A DNA stretch of 64,000 nt from Biscogniauxia marginata (taxonomy: Eukaryota; Ascomycota; Sordariomycetes; Xylariales; Xylariaceae), in NCBI GenBank assembly GCA_022695795.1, contig MU404103.1:237853-301852 (forward strand), in the 5' to 3' direction. A model generated the notes under the pieces. The model was not told the DNA's origin. It did not search any database and saw nothing but the letters and a program-made list of their open reading frames with translations. A program made the translations under genes and the position numbers. This document shows, in pieces, positions 13,292 to 25,164 of the stretch. Each line of letters opens with the position of its first letter. Position 1 is the stretch's first letter.

Positions 13292-14267
13292 ATGTAAGTA
13301 CAAAACAACGTGGTACGCACATCACTGACAGTAGTGATGCTGAATTATTCGTCCTTTTTCTTTCTTCCTTTTATTTACGCGCACCCGGTGCACCGATTTT
13401 CCCCGTGGCCCTGCCCTCCCCCCTCGGAACAAGTCGTCATCGACATCCCATACATCCCCAGATCACGGCGCGATACCATCAAAAGGCTAACGCGATCCTC
13501 TTCTCTATAGGGTCAATCTCCGCACTCAGAAGCGCCTCGCGGCGTCCGTCATCGGATGCGGTAAGCGCAAGATCTGGCTCGACCCCAACGAGGTCAACGA
13601 AATCTCCAACGCCAATTCCCGCCAGACCATCCGAAAGCTGGTTAGCGATGGCCTCATTATCAGGAAGCCCGTTACCATGCATTCAAGATCCCGAGCCCGC
13701 GAGCTGAACCTTGCCCGACGAGACGGCCGACACCGAGGTTTCGGCAAGAGAAAGGGTACCGCCGATGCTCGTATGCCTCAGTACGTTTAACCTTACCATC
13801 GTGCTATACTACATCGGCCGTGCCCTTTTAGTTATCCGTGGATTTACACACTTCACCGATTATAATTGGTAGTACGCGATGACGGCTGACTCTCGGGATA
13901 GACAAGTTCTGTGGATGCGCCGTCTCCGAGTCCTCCGACGTCTCCTCGTCAAGTACCGTGCCAGCGGCAAAATTGACAAGCACTTGTACCACGAGCTGTA
14001 CCACTCTAGCAAGGGTAACGCCTTCAAGCACAAGAGAGCGCTGGTTGAGCACGTAAGCCGACAGAGTTCCGGAAGTTATTGTTATCATGGTAGGCAGTCT
14101 AACAAGCATCATCACAGATTCACCGTGCCAAGGCCGAGAAGGCCCGTGAGCGGGCACTCGAGGAGGAAATGGACGCTAAGAGACAGAAGAACAAGGCTGC
14201 TCGTGAGCGCAAGCTCGAGAGACAGGCGGCCAAGCGGAATGCTCTGGCCGGCGAGGAGGAGGCATGA
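13292..14267 (+). CDS. RPL19: 60S ribosomal protein L19 (eL19)
   Basis: Structural protein of the large cytosolic ribosomal subunit. Exons: 13292-13293, 13511-13780, 13902-14052, 14118-14267, giving 190 residues (yeast L19 has 189). Exon 1 contributes only the A and T of the start codon; the G comes from exon 2, so the initiator codon exists only after a 217-nt intron is removed. The mature start reads [14 protein letters not shown]. Family hallmarks are [31 protein letters not shown] and [18 protein letters not shown], followed by the basic, Ala/Glu-rich C-terminal helix. Introns 2 and 3 are 121 and 65 nt. I looked for snoRNA C/D boxes in the introns and found no convincing pair. Confidence 0.97.
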
Positions 14268-15796
14268 AAGGCTGCGGGAAGTGACATATGCACATGGTCG
14301 AGCTAGTAGACACATGAAGTTAGAGATGTCATATGGACACCGGAATCTGAGAGACGGCTGCATTCGGAGTATATGGTTGGGTCTCTTTTTCCTTCCGCCC
14401 TTCGGTCGTAATGCTTCTACCGCCGGGCTTTGCATGTATGGCATTGAGGGAAAAATAAAATAGGAAGCAATGAACCTGACACCTGATTTGCCTCTACACC
14501 GGCATGATGAGCCGCTCTGCCCCCTTCGATATGCTTTGAAGAAATGCACACACTACGCACCTAACGTTGCCGACTGTAGGACATCTTGGGGACCCCAACC
14601 TATCTACTGAACGAATCATTATACTAGGAGCCAAATCACCCGTCGACGTAAGAGTCGTTTGAAGCATGTACCCCCTATGTTTCTTAATGGCCATGGCCCA
14701 TGTAAAGATGTTAATGGTTTGATTGTAAAGCATCTGCCTAAACAATACGACTGGATGTATAATAAACAAGTCTAGTACACTTCAATAGCCACCTAATTCT
14801 CATCAATTGATGAGATCAATCAGCCCATCGATACTTGGCAATTTGATGTCTTATTGCCCACCAAGTGCATCTTAAAGCAAAATAGCCTGTAGATTGTCAA
14901 TCTTTGGTGTTGGTTTTAAACCCGATGAATATTGTCTTGATAGCTCATGAATACCTAGTATGTATATTGTTAGAGAGGGTTGGGGTATGTGCTAGCATGT
15001 AGGAAAGGAATCGCAGTATATATAACAAGGACAAACTAGGAAGGAAGTAGGTAGATGAGGGTCAACAACACAATACATAGTATGATCAACTCCAATTGGA
15101 TCAGATTCTTTCATATTGTCCCTTTTAAGGTGGTAAGGGTGCCGCCAGGGACATTTCAGCATGCTCCCGCGATGAAGCGGAAATCTAAATCTGCGACTAG
15201 AAAGCGGACTCATCACGCCCAATTTAGTTGATACAGAAGAAAAGAAAAAGAAGAAGGGAAAGGGGGAATTTTCATAGCATCGAGACAAGAAATTTTAGGG
15301 CGAGAATTTCTCGAGTCACGTGCATTATCATCATAACCTTCGTCTTATCAGTCCAATGATGTAAGTCGGGGTCTCTTGAACCCCGCTATAAAAAAAAACC
15401 CGGTCCCTCGAGGTCCCAAAGCTTGTAATACCTACCTACCTACCTAAGGTAGTACATTAGGTACGTACTATGGCGCACAAAGGTTGTAGCATACCTGGTA
15501 GCTGCAGTATGTAATGTAGTGTGTTAGATACCTACCTAACGATAAGACGATATGGAGATGATATGAGATAATAACCTTGATGGGCTGACGAAATAAAAAT
15601 CTACCAAACATCAGTGGTCAGCATTACTTGGACTCAACCACCGCCGAACTCGCTAATGCCCCCGTGAGAAGAACAAGGAGAATGGCACAATACTAGGGCC
15701 AGATAGAAAGAGTGCAGGTATGGTTCTTCTCCTTCTTCTAATCCAGATTGCCTTATCTTCTAATCTAATCCCATTGCCAACGCAGGTCTCGTAGTC
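14268..15796. other. Intergenic region upstream of SHMT
   Basis: About 1.5 kb without a recognisable gene; small antisense frames here match no family I know. It contains a dense TACCTA/TAGGTA patch at 15428-15475 and 15524-15540, and a TCACGTG element (listed separately). A GTATGG...CGCAG pair at about 15718-15784 could be an intron in the SHMT 5' leader. Confidence 0.5.
15316..15322. promoter_or_regulatory. TCACGTG E-box upstream of SHMT
   Basis: TCACGTG lies about 475 nt upstream of the SHMT start codon. In yeast this is the Cbf1 site of methionine and one-carbon genes; a role here is inferred from sequence identity and gene function only. Confidence 0.3.
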
Positions 15797-17627
15797 ATGT
15801 CGCTTCCCGCATTTAGAGGCACTTCGCGTGCTCTCCGATCTCTTCCAAGATGGTCTTGTTCTCCCATTGCCGTCCAGAATGGTGCGCGAAGAACCCAGTC
15901 CTCAGTCGCCCTGGATGGCCAGCAACTGGTATGGACCGTCAATATGCCGTCGACGCTGGGTGCAGGATGCTAATTGAGCCGTTGCAGCTGCTATCGGCCC
16001 ATCTCCAGCAAGCCGACCCAGCCGTGTTCGATATCATTGAAAAGGTAAGAAGCCATGGATGTAGCAATCAATTGCGCATTCACATCTATAAGGGGCCAGG
16101 TTTGCTGACAACCGATAACAGGAGAAGAATCGACAAAAGCACTTCATCAATCTAATTCCCTCCGAGAACTTCACCTCACAAGCCGTGCTCGAAGCCCTCG
16201 GGAGTGTAATGCAAAGTACGACCGACAACGGACCGACCATCCACTCGCTGTCCCGGGACTGACATGACTTGCAGACAAATACTCCGAAGGCTATCCTGGC
16301 GCACGGTATTATGCCGGTAATGAGTTTATCGACCAGTCCGAAAGGCTATGCCAGGAGAGGGCCCTCGAGGCCTTCGGTCTGAACGAGAAAGAATGGGGTG
16401 TCAACGTCCAGCGTGAGCCTCTGTCTACCATACCCCATGCTGTATGCAATATCGGAGAACTAGGGTTAACGAGCGTGGAAAACAGCTCTCTCTGGCGCGC
16501 CAGCGAATCTATACGTCTACTCCGCCTTGATGGACACCCACGACCGACTCATGGGACTAGATCTCCCCCACGGCGGTCACCTTTCGCATGGCTACCAGAC
16601 CCCGACCAAGAAGATATCGGCCGTGTCCAAATACTTTGAGACTGTCCCTTACAGGTTGAACGAGGAAACGGGCCTAATCGACTATGAGAAGCTAGACGAG
16701 CTAGCGCTACTCTACCGTCCCAAGATCATTGTTGCGGGCGCGAGTGCTTACGGCAGGTTTATTGACTACAAGCGCATCAAGGAGACTTGCAACAAGATCA
16801 ACGCCTACCTCCTCGCCGACATGGCCCACATTTCTGGCCTCGTCGCTGCCAAGGTCATTCCCAGCCCCTTTAGCTTCTCAGACATTGTGACGACTACGAG
16901 CCACAAGAGCTTGCGCGGCCCCCGAGGCGCCTTGATCTTCTTCAGGAGAGGCGTGAGGCGGGTCAACCCTAGGACAAAAGAGGAGATCATGTACAATCTA
17001 GAGAATCCTATCAACAGCTCAGTGTTCCCGGGGCATCAGGGCGGCCCTCACAACCATACCATCACGGCACTTGCCGTCGCTTTAAAGCAGGCACAGACGC
17101 CCGAATTCCGGGCGTACCAAGAGCAGGTCCTTGCAAACGCAAAGGCGCTCGCGACGCGTCTAGGCGCATCTAAGAACAATGGTGGTCTGGGATACAAGTT
17201 GGTGAGCGGTGGCACGGACAACCACCTAATCCTTGTCGACCTAAAACCCCAGGCCGTCGACGGCGCCCGCGTCGAGCGCCTCCTAGAGTTGGTAGGCGTA
17301 GCAAGCAACAAGAACACGGTACCTGGCGACAAGTCGGCCATGGTGCCTGGTGGACTGCGTATAGGCACTCCGGCGATGACGACGCGGGGCTTCACCGAAG
17401 ACGACTTCATTAGGGTGGCCGACATCATCGACCGCACAGTAACGATCGCTACGCGGGTGGACAAGGCGGCGCGCAAGGCGGCCGAGGAGAAGGGTGAGAA
17501 GTACAAACTCAAATTCTTCTTTGACTACTTGGGAACAGGCGAGGACTATGCCGAGATCGTGCAGCTACGCGCAGAGGTGGCGGACTGGGTGGCGACCTAC
17601 CCGTTGCCGTGGGTCGAAAAGCCATGA
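15797..17627 (+). CDS. SHM1: Serine hydroxymethyltransferase, mitochondrial form
   Basis: PLP enzyme converting serine and tetrahydrofolate to glycine and 5,10-methylene-tetrahydrofolate. Exons: 15797-15928, 15988-16044, 16122-16215, 16275-16412, 16486-17627; 520 residues. The first 35-40 residues are rich in Arg and Ser and lack acidic residues, as expected of a mitochondrial presequence, which separates it from the shorter cytosolic isozyme. Family motifs are [45 protein letters not shown] and [13 protein letters not shown], where Lys281 is the PLP lysine, and [12 protein letters not shown]. One oddity is YYAGNE in place of the usual YYGGNE. Introns are all 59-77 nt and phases agree. Confidence 0.95.
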
Positions 17628-20600
17628 CGTTGATGTGCATCTAAGGGTGGTGACACGATGGGGCTTTTTGGAGAGTTTGCACTTTACGCAGATTGGTTTA
17701 GCCAGGCCTGGAGTGTATTGGAGATGGATGGTGGCTCTCAGGGGATTCTCCCCCCTTTTTCTTCCCTCTCTTCTACGCGCGCATTAGATATATGTGAGCA
17801 TACGGAGATTCTACATATACGGACGCACCTCAACGTAGCATCGGAGTTATGGTAGGTATTGTATATGACTCGTGATGGCCTCATTGACATCACCATTACT
17901 ATCGTCATCATCCATCAGCGTCAGACTTTATATCGTAACAGCTTTGCCGTTGTACCACCTAGGTAGCCAGTGACACACCAAACGGGGCCGGTAAGCTCTA
18001 TCAGTAATTGGCGAACGACCATGAAAAGCTAGGATTCACGTGTCCGAAAAACCTTGTTGGGACCGATGGATATAAGATGAATGTAATAAAGTGTGATGTT
18101 TATGTATTTCGGAAGTGATGCAGCGCGGTGGCAATACGTCTCCGTAATATTATAATATATGCCATATATATTGCCAGTTATGTATCTATCACAGGCATAA
18201 CCTACCAAAATGCCTAAGCTACATCGAATCTTATAAGGTTAGGTACGTGTGTTGTACGCCCGGAGTGTTGGGAATAGAGGGGGAAATTTTCGACTTTGGC
18301 GCTCGCATACTGTGTATTAGTCTGCGTAAAACGAAATCAACTATATATATCTCTTCGAACCACAGGGGAATATGACTGATGATCGAACAAATGAAATTAT
18401 GACTCGTAGGTGGTGGCTAAGACGTGCTGGTTTGGGATTGGATATTTCTGTGGAAGCAAGAGGAAAGGAAAGGAGAAAAGGGTACGTAGAGAGCTCCATA
18501 TACCTAGCAAATTTCTAGGGTGGACTTATTGGTTGGTCGCGAAACGAACATCATGTAGCAGCAGACATGGCTGGTTTGGTATATACCTAGTGGTTGATAT
18601 GGTAAATTTTATAAATAAACAAATAATAAAAACAATGAACGAAGAGAGGCCTGTGGTGCTATCAGGAATAGCAGAGACCGGTAACTTGGTTGTTTGGTGG
18701 GTGGGTGGACCGGTAGATCAGGGCGAGGGCAATATATTGATTTGATATTAATGCAACGACGTACAGACATATTTCGGTAGCTTATGATGCTTTTCAGGGG
18801 GGGAAGGGGCACCTGCTGCTTAATAAATTCTCTCTAAGCTGGGAAAGAAAGTAAAAGAGATTTCAAACGAGAATATCCCGTATCTAGGTAGGTCAGGCTC
18901 TTATTTAATCTCTTTTTCTTTTTTTTTCTCGCTTTCGGTTTCTCGCTCTCGGAGTGGGCGGAGAGAAAGGGGAAAAGGAATTGAGCTTCTAAACTAAGTT
19001 AGAGTTAGAATAATAGTGGCAGTAAGTAGTACACATGCAGAGAAGAAGTCAATAGCTACTGTCATGGTAATTATGACGAGCCTCGCTGCCAATTATTCAG
19101 GGATGATTAAACTCCCTTTACCCATAGCAACCTTACCCACATGTCTGCCGTAAGGCTTACATATTGATCTGACATCGACAGACACGTCTATAAAACGTCA
19201 CATATGTACCTAAACTAGGGACATCTTGTGTAAGGACTATGCAAGTCTGGTGGATGTTGAGATATCAAAACAACCTTTACGCACGCTTTCTTCCGCGCGT
19301 TCTGTGTACCCCAGATAGATAGCATTAAACTTCCCACTCTTAAAATTGGAGAAAATCCTCACATCATCAGGACTACCAGCTACGTAAGGGTGGATCGCAC
19401 TGATTTACATCGAAATGTATACCTACTTGGGTAGTATACTACTGTGCCTTACCCACTTTACCCCAGATATCAAGTTTACTTGGGTATGATGTCTACGTAC
19501 ATCTACTGTCTACCCACCAGCCTATCCACACCCTGGAGGAAGTGGGACTTGCATATTGCTGCTGGTGTCGTCCAAAAAAAAAAATCCCCCCCCGCTTGTT
19601 TTTCTATTACAGAAAAGTTGGGGAACGAGGGGGGAGCGCCTTATCTGTTTCCATCTCGATCCTTTGTTGGCGGTCAAAATACTAAGGGAAAAAAGGGAAG
19701 ACATCTCGATACCTCGCGTTACTAGTTCAATGGGAGAGAAAGAGAGAGAAAGAATGCGGCACAGAAAAATGACGTCCAGGTGGGGGCAGATGGGGGCAAA
19801 TCCTAGCCATGTTGGGTATCCCATAAGGGCGGCTCTGCGGAAGAAGACTTCCTGCTGTGATGGACAACGGGCAGCCATGTGGCATATAAGATGATCGGCG
19901 ATTTGCCCGTTGCCGTCAAGTCACGATGGCCTAGGTTCGTTGTCGCTTTGGGTTATACGCAACGTCTTTTATCACCTTCAGGGGTTCTCCTACAGGGTCT
20001 AAGAAGGGGGAGGGAGGGGGGGGTTCGCACGGGGAAGTTTTGAGAATCATGATAGCTTCAACGGCATTGAGAGGGAAATAATACTAAATGCTTCTAATAA
20101 TAAAAATTTCCTCCTTTTCTTCCGTTTCATTGCTAGTCACCTCGCCACACCGTGTATTTTGCCTGGCAGCTAAATATGTAAGATATGTGTATTAATAGAC
20201 GAATAGTTTCCTTGTCTCAAACCACGACTTAAATTGCTCGTACATATCAAGTTACCCTTCTTGACCATTTTGAATTTTACCACCGTCCTGGTATAGTCGT
20301 CATCGAGTAGTAGGTAACCGTTTTACATATGTTTTTGCATGTAATTGCTACTCGGCCCCACCCTCCAAAGAGATCGAAGGCCCTTATCTCGACGTGGGTC
20401 AATCCTCTTGGACATCTTACTAACATGAGTAGTTCATCCCAGAGACGTCACTGTGCATGGAATGGTGACCGTCGCTCTACATTCGATTGAGGTTTCCCCG
20501 CACGCTATTCGAATGTAGCTCGAATGTACGAAACCCAGCCATGATAGGTACCCATAGGACGTACCACCCTGTGCTGTAAGGTATCTCATCCGCGTTCTGC

Positions 20601-21453
20601 CTGGAATTGGTTCATTCATAAGATATGCCAGCGGGAGAGTACCAACGGAGGTCGTATCTTCCAACCGGTTGAACATAGACGTCGTATGAGTCAAGATGCG
20701 GTGAGAAAACAAGACGGATGCGAGGTGCGTAGTAATAAAAGGATGAATAAAAATAAACCGCCAATTCATCCGCCAGATAATCCCTCGGGCAGACCAAGGC
20801 TGATTATAGAGTGGCTAATAGTGGCCGCCTTGCCGCCTGGCCGCTTTGTGCTGTCGAGACCTGTCCGAGCCTTTCGCTTTATCCAGCGAGAAGGCATCAC
20901 AGCCATCCAATTCGACCTGAATTGGACTGATCGTCGCGCGTATAATTATCTAGCATGCCGTTCAGCTGCTTGGCGACATGACATTAACGGCGGCGGCTGG
21001 CGAGGCCGGGAGATTCAAATGATCCTTTTCCGCTGCGCGCCGGGCACCACAGGGTCGTATCGATGTCTCGCGTAACAAGACGAGTCTAGACTCGGAGCAG
21101 TATACCGTCGTTCCAGGGCAGGGAGGTGGGGGTGGGGTTTGTCCCAGGGGACGATGCAGAGCAGAGCGGCTGAGCAATAACGTCCACAGGTAGAGGGTTG
21201 TGGCCAGTGAGGGGCTGAAGGATCATGGCCAAGCGATTATATCGAGGGGTTCAACTTGGATCGACCTATAGAAGGGCCGGCAAGTTGGGCAGTACGAAGC
21301 CGAGTTAAAAAAAATTGCTGCGAGTAGGTAAGAAAAAGGGTTACCTATACCTACCTAAGGTACATAGGTGGCGGGGCTATGGACCCGCACCGTACCCACA
21401 TTATAAAGCATACTTGACGTCAGAGTAAATCTGTTTCCGGCTTCTCTTCTTCA

Positions 21454-21498
21454 CTACTAAGGTTCGCTACTAAGGTTCGCTACTAAGGTTCGCTACTA
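21454..21498 (+). repeat. 13-bp tandem repeat, three copies
   Basis: The unit CTACTAAGGTTCG occurs three times in perfect tandem, followed by a partial unit. It lies 1.3 kb upstream of the HAD-hydrolase gene. Confidence 0.9.
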
Positions 21499-22564
21499 GT
21501 ACCCCGGCCAGGCGCTTACCTACAGTACACGAGTACAAGGATTTGATAGGTATCTCGGGCCGACCTTTTAAGGCTTAGTATTATGGAGTGTACTACTAGT
21601 CTGACAATTCTCGCGCAAATCTGCAGATGGTAGTAACCAGATACATACCTAACCAAGCACAAAGCACAAAGCAGCACCGGCACTAACACCAGCACGATGT
21701 GTGTGCGGCCTTATCATCCCATCATCGAACTTACTTTGGCCCATCCATCTGTTAGGTATTAAATCTCTTCGACAGCAGCCGTCATGGCCCATCATCACCA
21801 CCGCCATCATTTACATATAGATGCATCGGGCGAAGGAAAGGGGGGGCCCTGACAATGGCCCGACTGGACGGAATGATAGCAGAAAATTATACGAGTGGCC
21901 AGAATAAATGGAGACCATTCACATTCGCCGCTTTCACAAGCGTGATTACATCTTTGTACTCCATTCGAGTCTGCGGCGTCATCCCTACAGTGCATGGCAC
22001 GAAGACTTGTCGGGTCCACGCCCTCCAGTCGCAACAGGGGCTCGTCAGCGAGACTCTCGATACCTATCCACCAGGCACATGTGAACTACTCCTACTCCGT
22101 GGGGAAGGTCACGGGCTACCCGCATAGGAGCCCTACGTATGTAGATCCCGCCATGATGCTCGTCGACCTCATCTCTATTTTCTTTTTGGGACAAAGAACA
22201 TAAGGCTGAGCCTACACACGCTGTCTACAGTGTACCGTGTACTTACAACAGCAGCAGTAATGACGAATCTATGCTTTCGTTGGTCCACGCATCTCCGGCT
22301 TGAAATCCAGTCCGCCGCTAAGAACCAGTCCACTACGTCCTGGACACACCATCCGCATCCCTGACATAGTACATAATAATTCAAGATAGATGGACTTGGA
22401 TGGTTTGAGATGGTGGGATCCACAGCAACGACAACATGCATCCACATATCCACTTATCCTCTCGTCCTCTCACCCACTCGTTCCCAGTTCCTTCTTTGAC
22501 CCGTAGGCCGTTGAGAGCTGCTTTCTTTCAAGCGAACCGTGCAACCGGGGATGGGGCGTAGTTT

Positions 22565-22576
22565 GTATATATATAG
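22565..22576 (+). promoter_or_regulatory. TATA element of the HAD-hydrolase gene
   Basis: GTATATATATAG-type element about 245 nt upstream of the ATG at 22817. No other ATG lies between it and the start codon, so a TATA-driven leader without uORFs is consistent. Confidence 0.45.
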
Positions 22577-22816
22577 AGGGCATCCCCGGATTATCCTCAG
22601 TGAAATCTAACCTTTCATCTTCAACACACACCCAAACCACGACCAACAACCACGTCTCTCTAGACGAGAGCACCTACAGACGAATCACCTGTGTTTAGCT
22701 AAGGACATAGCAGCACGGGCACACTTCGACTGACGGAGTCTTATCCGCCTTGACGATCTACTTATTTGTTTTTATATTGCGTGTCGAGTTCGATCATTAC
22801 TTACACCATCGCCATC

Positions 22817-24276
22817 ATGTCGTCCCTTAAACCAGTACAGCGGCCCGCCATCTTCCACCGAGTCAGCTTTGCCGACGAGATCGAGACAGCCCGGACCGAC
22901 CTCACCCGCAAGCTCCTTGAAGGGGATGGCTCACGAAGTGACAGCCCGTCCGAATCCGGGACGGCCCCGGCATTGAGCCCTATCGCGAGTGCCTCGTCGG
23001 GCCCCGACTCGGAGCCCGCCCTTTCTCCCATCACTCCTCCCGAAGGTGATGAGGTTGCCGACAGCTTTGCTTTCGCCTTCGACATCGATGGCGTCCTCGT
23101 CCGGGGCGGCCGTGCCATTCCGGAAGCTGTCCAGGCTATGAAGGTTCTCAACGGTGAGAATGAATATGGAGTCAAGATGTAAGATCTCCCCCCCTCCCCC
23201 ATCCCTACTTTCCTTCACACGATAGCCTAGCAATGGTGCTAATGATTGGCAGCCCATATATCTTTTTGACCAACGGTGGCGGCAAGACCGAAGCCGAGCG
23301 TTGTAGCGACCTTTCCCGCCAGCTTGATGTTGAAATTTCACCGGCTCAATTCATCTGTGGTCACACGCCCATGTCCGAGATGGCTACGAAGTATAACACC
23401 GTACTTGTTGTCGGTGGCGAGGGCGAGAAGTGTCGTACTGTCGCCCAAGGCTACGGCTTCAAGGATGTTGTGACCCCTGGTGATATCATCAAGGCAGACA
23501 GCGCTACCACGCCGTTCCGCAAGCTTACCCCTGAGGAACTAAAGAACTCCAAGGAGCGAGATTTCAGCAACGTTACCATCGAGGCAATTTTTGTCTTTGC
23601 CGATTCACGCGACTGGGCTGGTGATCTGCAGATCATCATCGATCTTGCCATGTCTAAAGGCGGCCGCATCGGCACACTCTCGGAGACCTTTAACGAAGGT
23701 CCACCCATCTACTTCTCCCACAATGACGTTGTCTGGTCTGCAGCACACGAAAATGTCCGCCTCGGTATGGGTGCTCTTCGTGGCATCGTCGAATACACCT
23801 TCAAGGAGGTCACTAAGGGCAAGACTCTCGAGACCCATGCCTTTGGCAAGCCGCAGATCGGCACCTTTGAGTTCGCCACGCGCCTGCTGAAGCGATGGCG
23901 CAAGAACGAACACGGTCTCAACGCCCCACCCAACACTGTCTATTTCGTCGGCGACACACCCGAGAGTGATATTCGTGGTACCAATCAGTTCAATGAGAAA
24001 GCCGAGAATGACTGGTACAGCATTCTTGTCAAGACCGGCGTGTACCAGGACGGTACCGAGCCCTCATACAAGCCTCGCGTCACTGTTACTACGGTGCTGG
24101 ACGCCGTAAATCATGGCCTCGAGCGCGAGATGAAGAGGAGACGCGAGAAGAGTCAAAGTGTTCCCGAGAAGTCCACTCTTACTGATCTCCCGAAGTTGTC
24201 TCTTGAAGATCCACAGGAGGTTGACGTGTTCAGCCCTGCCAAGGAACACGCCATTGATCTGGTCACCGTGTCGTAA
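22817..24276 (+). CDS. HAD superfamily subclass IIA hydrolase, CECR5/YKR070W-like
   Basis: Putative phosphatase of the haloacid dehalogenase superfamily, in the eukaryotic CECR5 (HDHD5) group whose substrate is unknown and whose members are often mitochondrial. Exons: 22817-23178 and 23253-24276; 461 residues. The ATG at 22817 is the first one after the TATA element. Motif I is AFDIDGVLVRGG, with Asp89 as nucleophile and Asp91 as general acid. Motif II lies in IFLTNGG. Motif III/IV is GDTPESDIRGTN near the C-terminus. The first 80 residues are Ser/Pro/Asp-rich and look disordered, not like a classical mitochondrial presequence. An extended cap region sits between motifs II and III, as in subclass IIA. 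Confidence 0.9.
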
Positions 24277-24730
24277 GGTGGAACTATTTTATAACGATCT
24301 TTACGACTCAATTAGTTTTCCCGTGATACCATCAGTTTTCGATTCTTCTTTATACATACGACCCTACTTTCTACCCCCCAACCCCCTCTAGATTTGGACC
24401 TAGGTTATGGAAGGGCATTCGCTCAAACTTGAAGAGTCTCTCTTTAGTTGTTGTGTAGTTTGAGATACATATTTGGACGGCTTGGCTTGTCTAGCTAACG
24501 GATGGCTGGATATATGGAGTTGCATTGGGTCGGCGCATTTTTAGAAAATTTAATTGTTTTCATTGTTACGTCGTGTCTCTAGGTCTCTTCCGTGTCTTCA
24601 CTTATCGTGAGATATTATCCCATCTTAAATCTGCCGTGCAAACATAGGCAACATTATAGTAGAGGATTAATAGTTTACACCTATAAAGACCTACTACCTC
24701 ACTCAGGGCCTCTTGCATCGCCTCCTCCTT

Positions 24731-24759
24731 CCCCCCCCCCCAAAAAAAAAAAAAAAAAA
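24731..24759. repeat. Homopolymer block C11 then A18
   Basis: Eleven C followed by eighteen A, continuing into CCCC. Such blocks are prone to length errors in assembly; no function is suggested. Confidence 0.85.
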
Positions 24760-25046
24760 CCCCGTTTGTGAGTAATCATCAACCACCGAAAGGCTCCCAG
24801 CGCCATGTACTAGACCAAATGTTCCCGCTCGCCCGAGACCATGGCTCAATGGAGGAAGCCGAAATGGTGCCCTCAGCTTTCTGGAACTTCTTGGCCTTCC
24901 CCTTCCGGTAACACACGCCGCCTCCAGGATCAACAAGCGCCCCCCTCCCCACACTATGCATTTTTCCAGGGACCGGCACACACTCACGCTCAGACTTACC
25001 CCGGATCAACCTCCGAGCCCTGATCATCATCACCTTAACCTTGCTG

Positions 25047-25059
25047 AATGACTCACGTG
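25047..25059. promoter_or_regulatory. TGACTCA overlapping a CTCACGTGAG palindrome
   Basis: A perfect Gcn4/CPC1-type site (TGACTCA) merges with a 10-bp palindrome centred on the E-box CACGTG. It lies downstream of both convergent genes, which is an odd place for a promoter site, so function is doubtful. Confidence 0.25.
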
Positions 25060-25164
25060 AGCGATCGACATTTTATTCCTTGTTGGGGATTTTTCTCTCC
25101 TCCTTTCTTCTTTATCTCTTCATTTTCCTTGTTTTTCGGCCGTCGCCGCCGCCGCCTTCATCTT

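Larger units (their letters stand above)
17628..22816. other. 5.2 kb gene-empty region
   Basis: No open frame here resembles a known family; the longest are about 110-130 codons with no codon bias and overlap on both strands. It holds homopolymers (near 19573 and 20007), TACCTA/TAGGTA motifs (17957, 18885, 19420, 21345-21365), a 13-bp tandem repeat and, near its right end, the promoter of the HAD gene. A long non-coding RNA or a very divergent gene cannot be excluded. Confidence 0.5.
24277..25164. other. Convergent intergenic region between HAD hydrolase and LRA1
   Basis: Both flanking genes end here. It contains a C11-A18 homopolymer block and a palindromic element (both listed separately), and otherwise no coding potential. 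Confidence 0.5.

Noticed and set aside
13294..14117. Possible snoRNA in RPL19 introns
   Set aside because: Isolated TGATG- and CTGA-like words occur but no properly spaced C and D boxes with a closing stem.
20686..21075. 129-codon frame in the gene-empty region
   Set aside because: No family features, no codon bias, overlapped by frames on the other strand.
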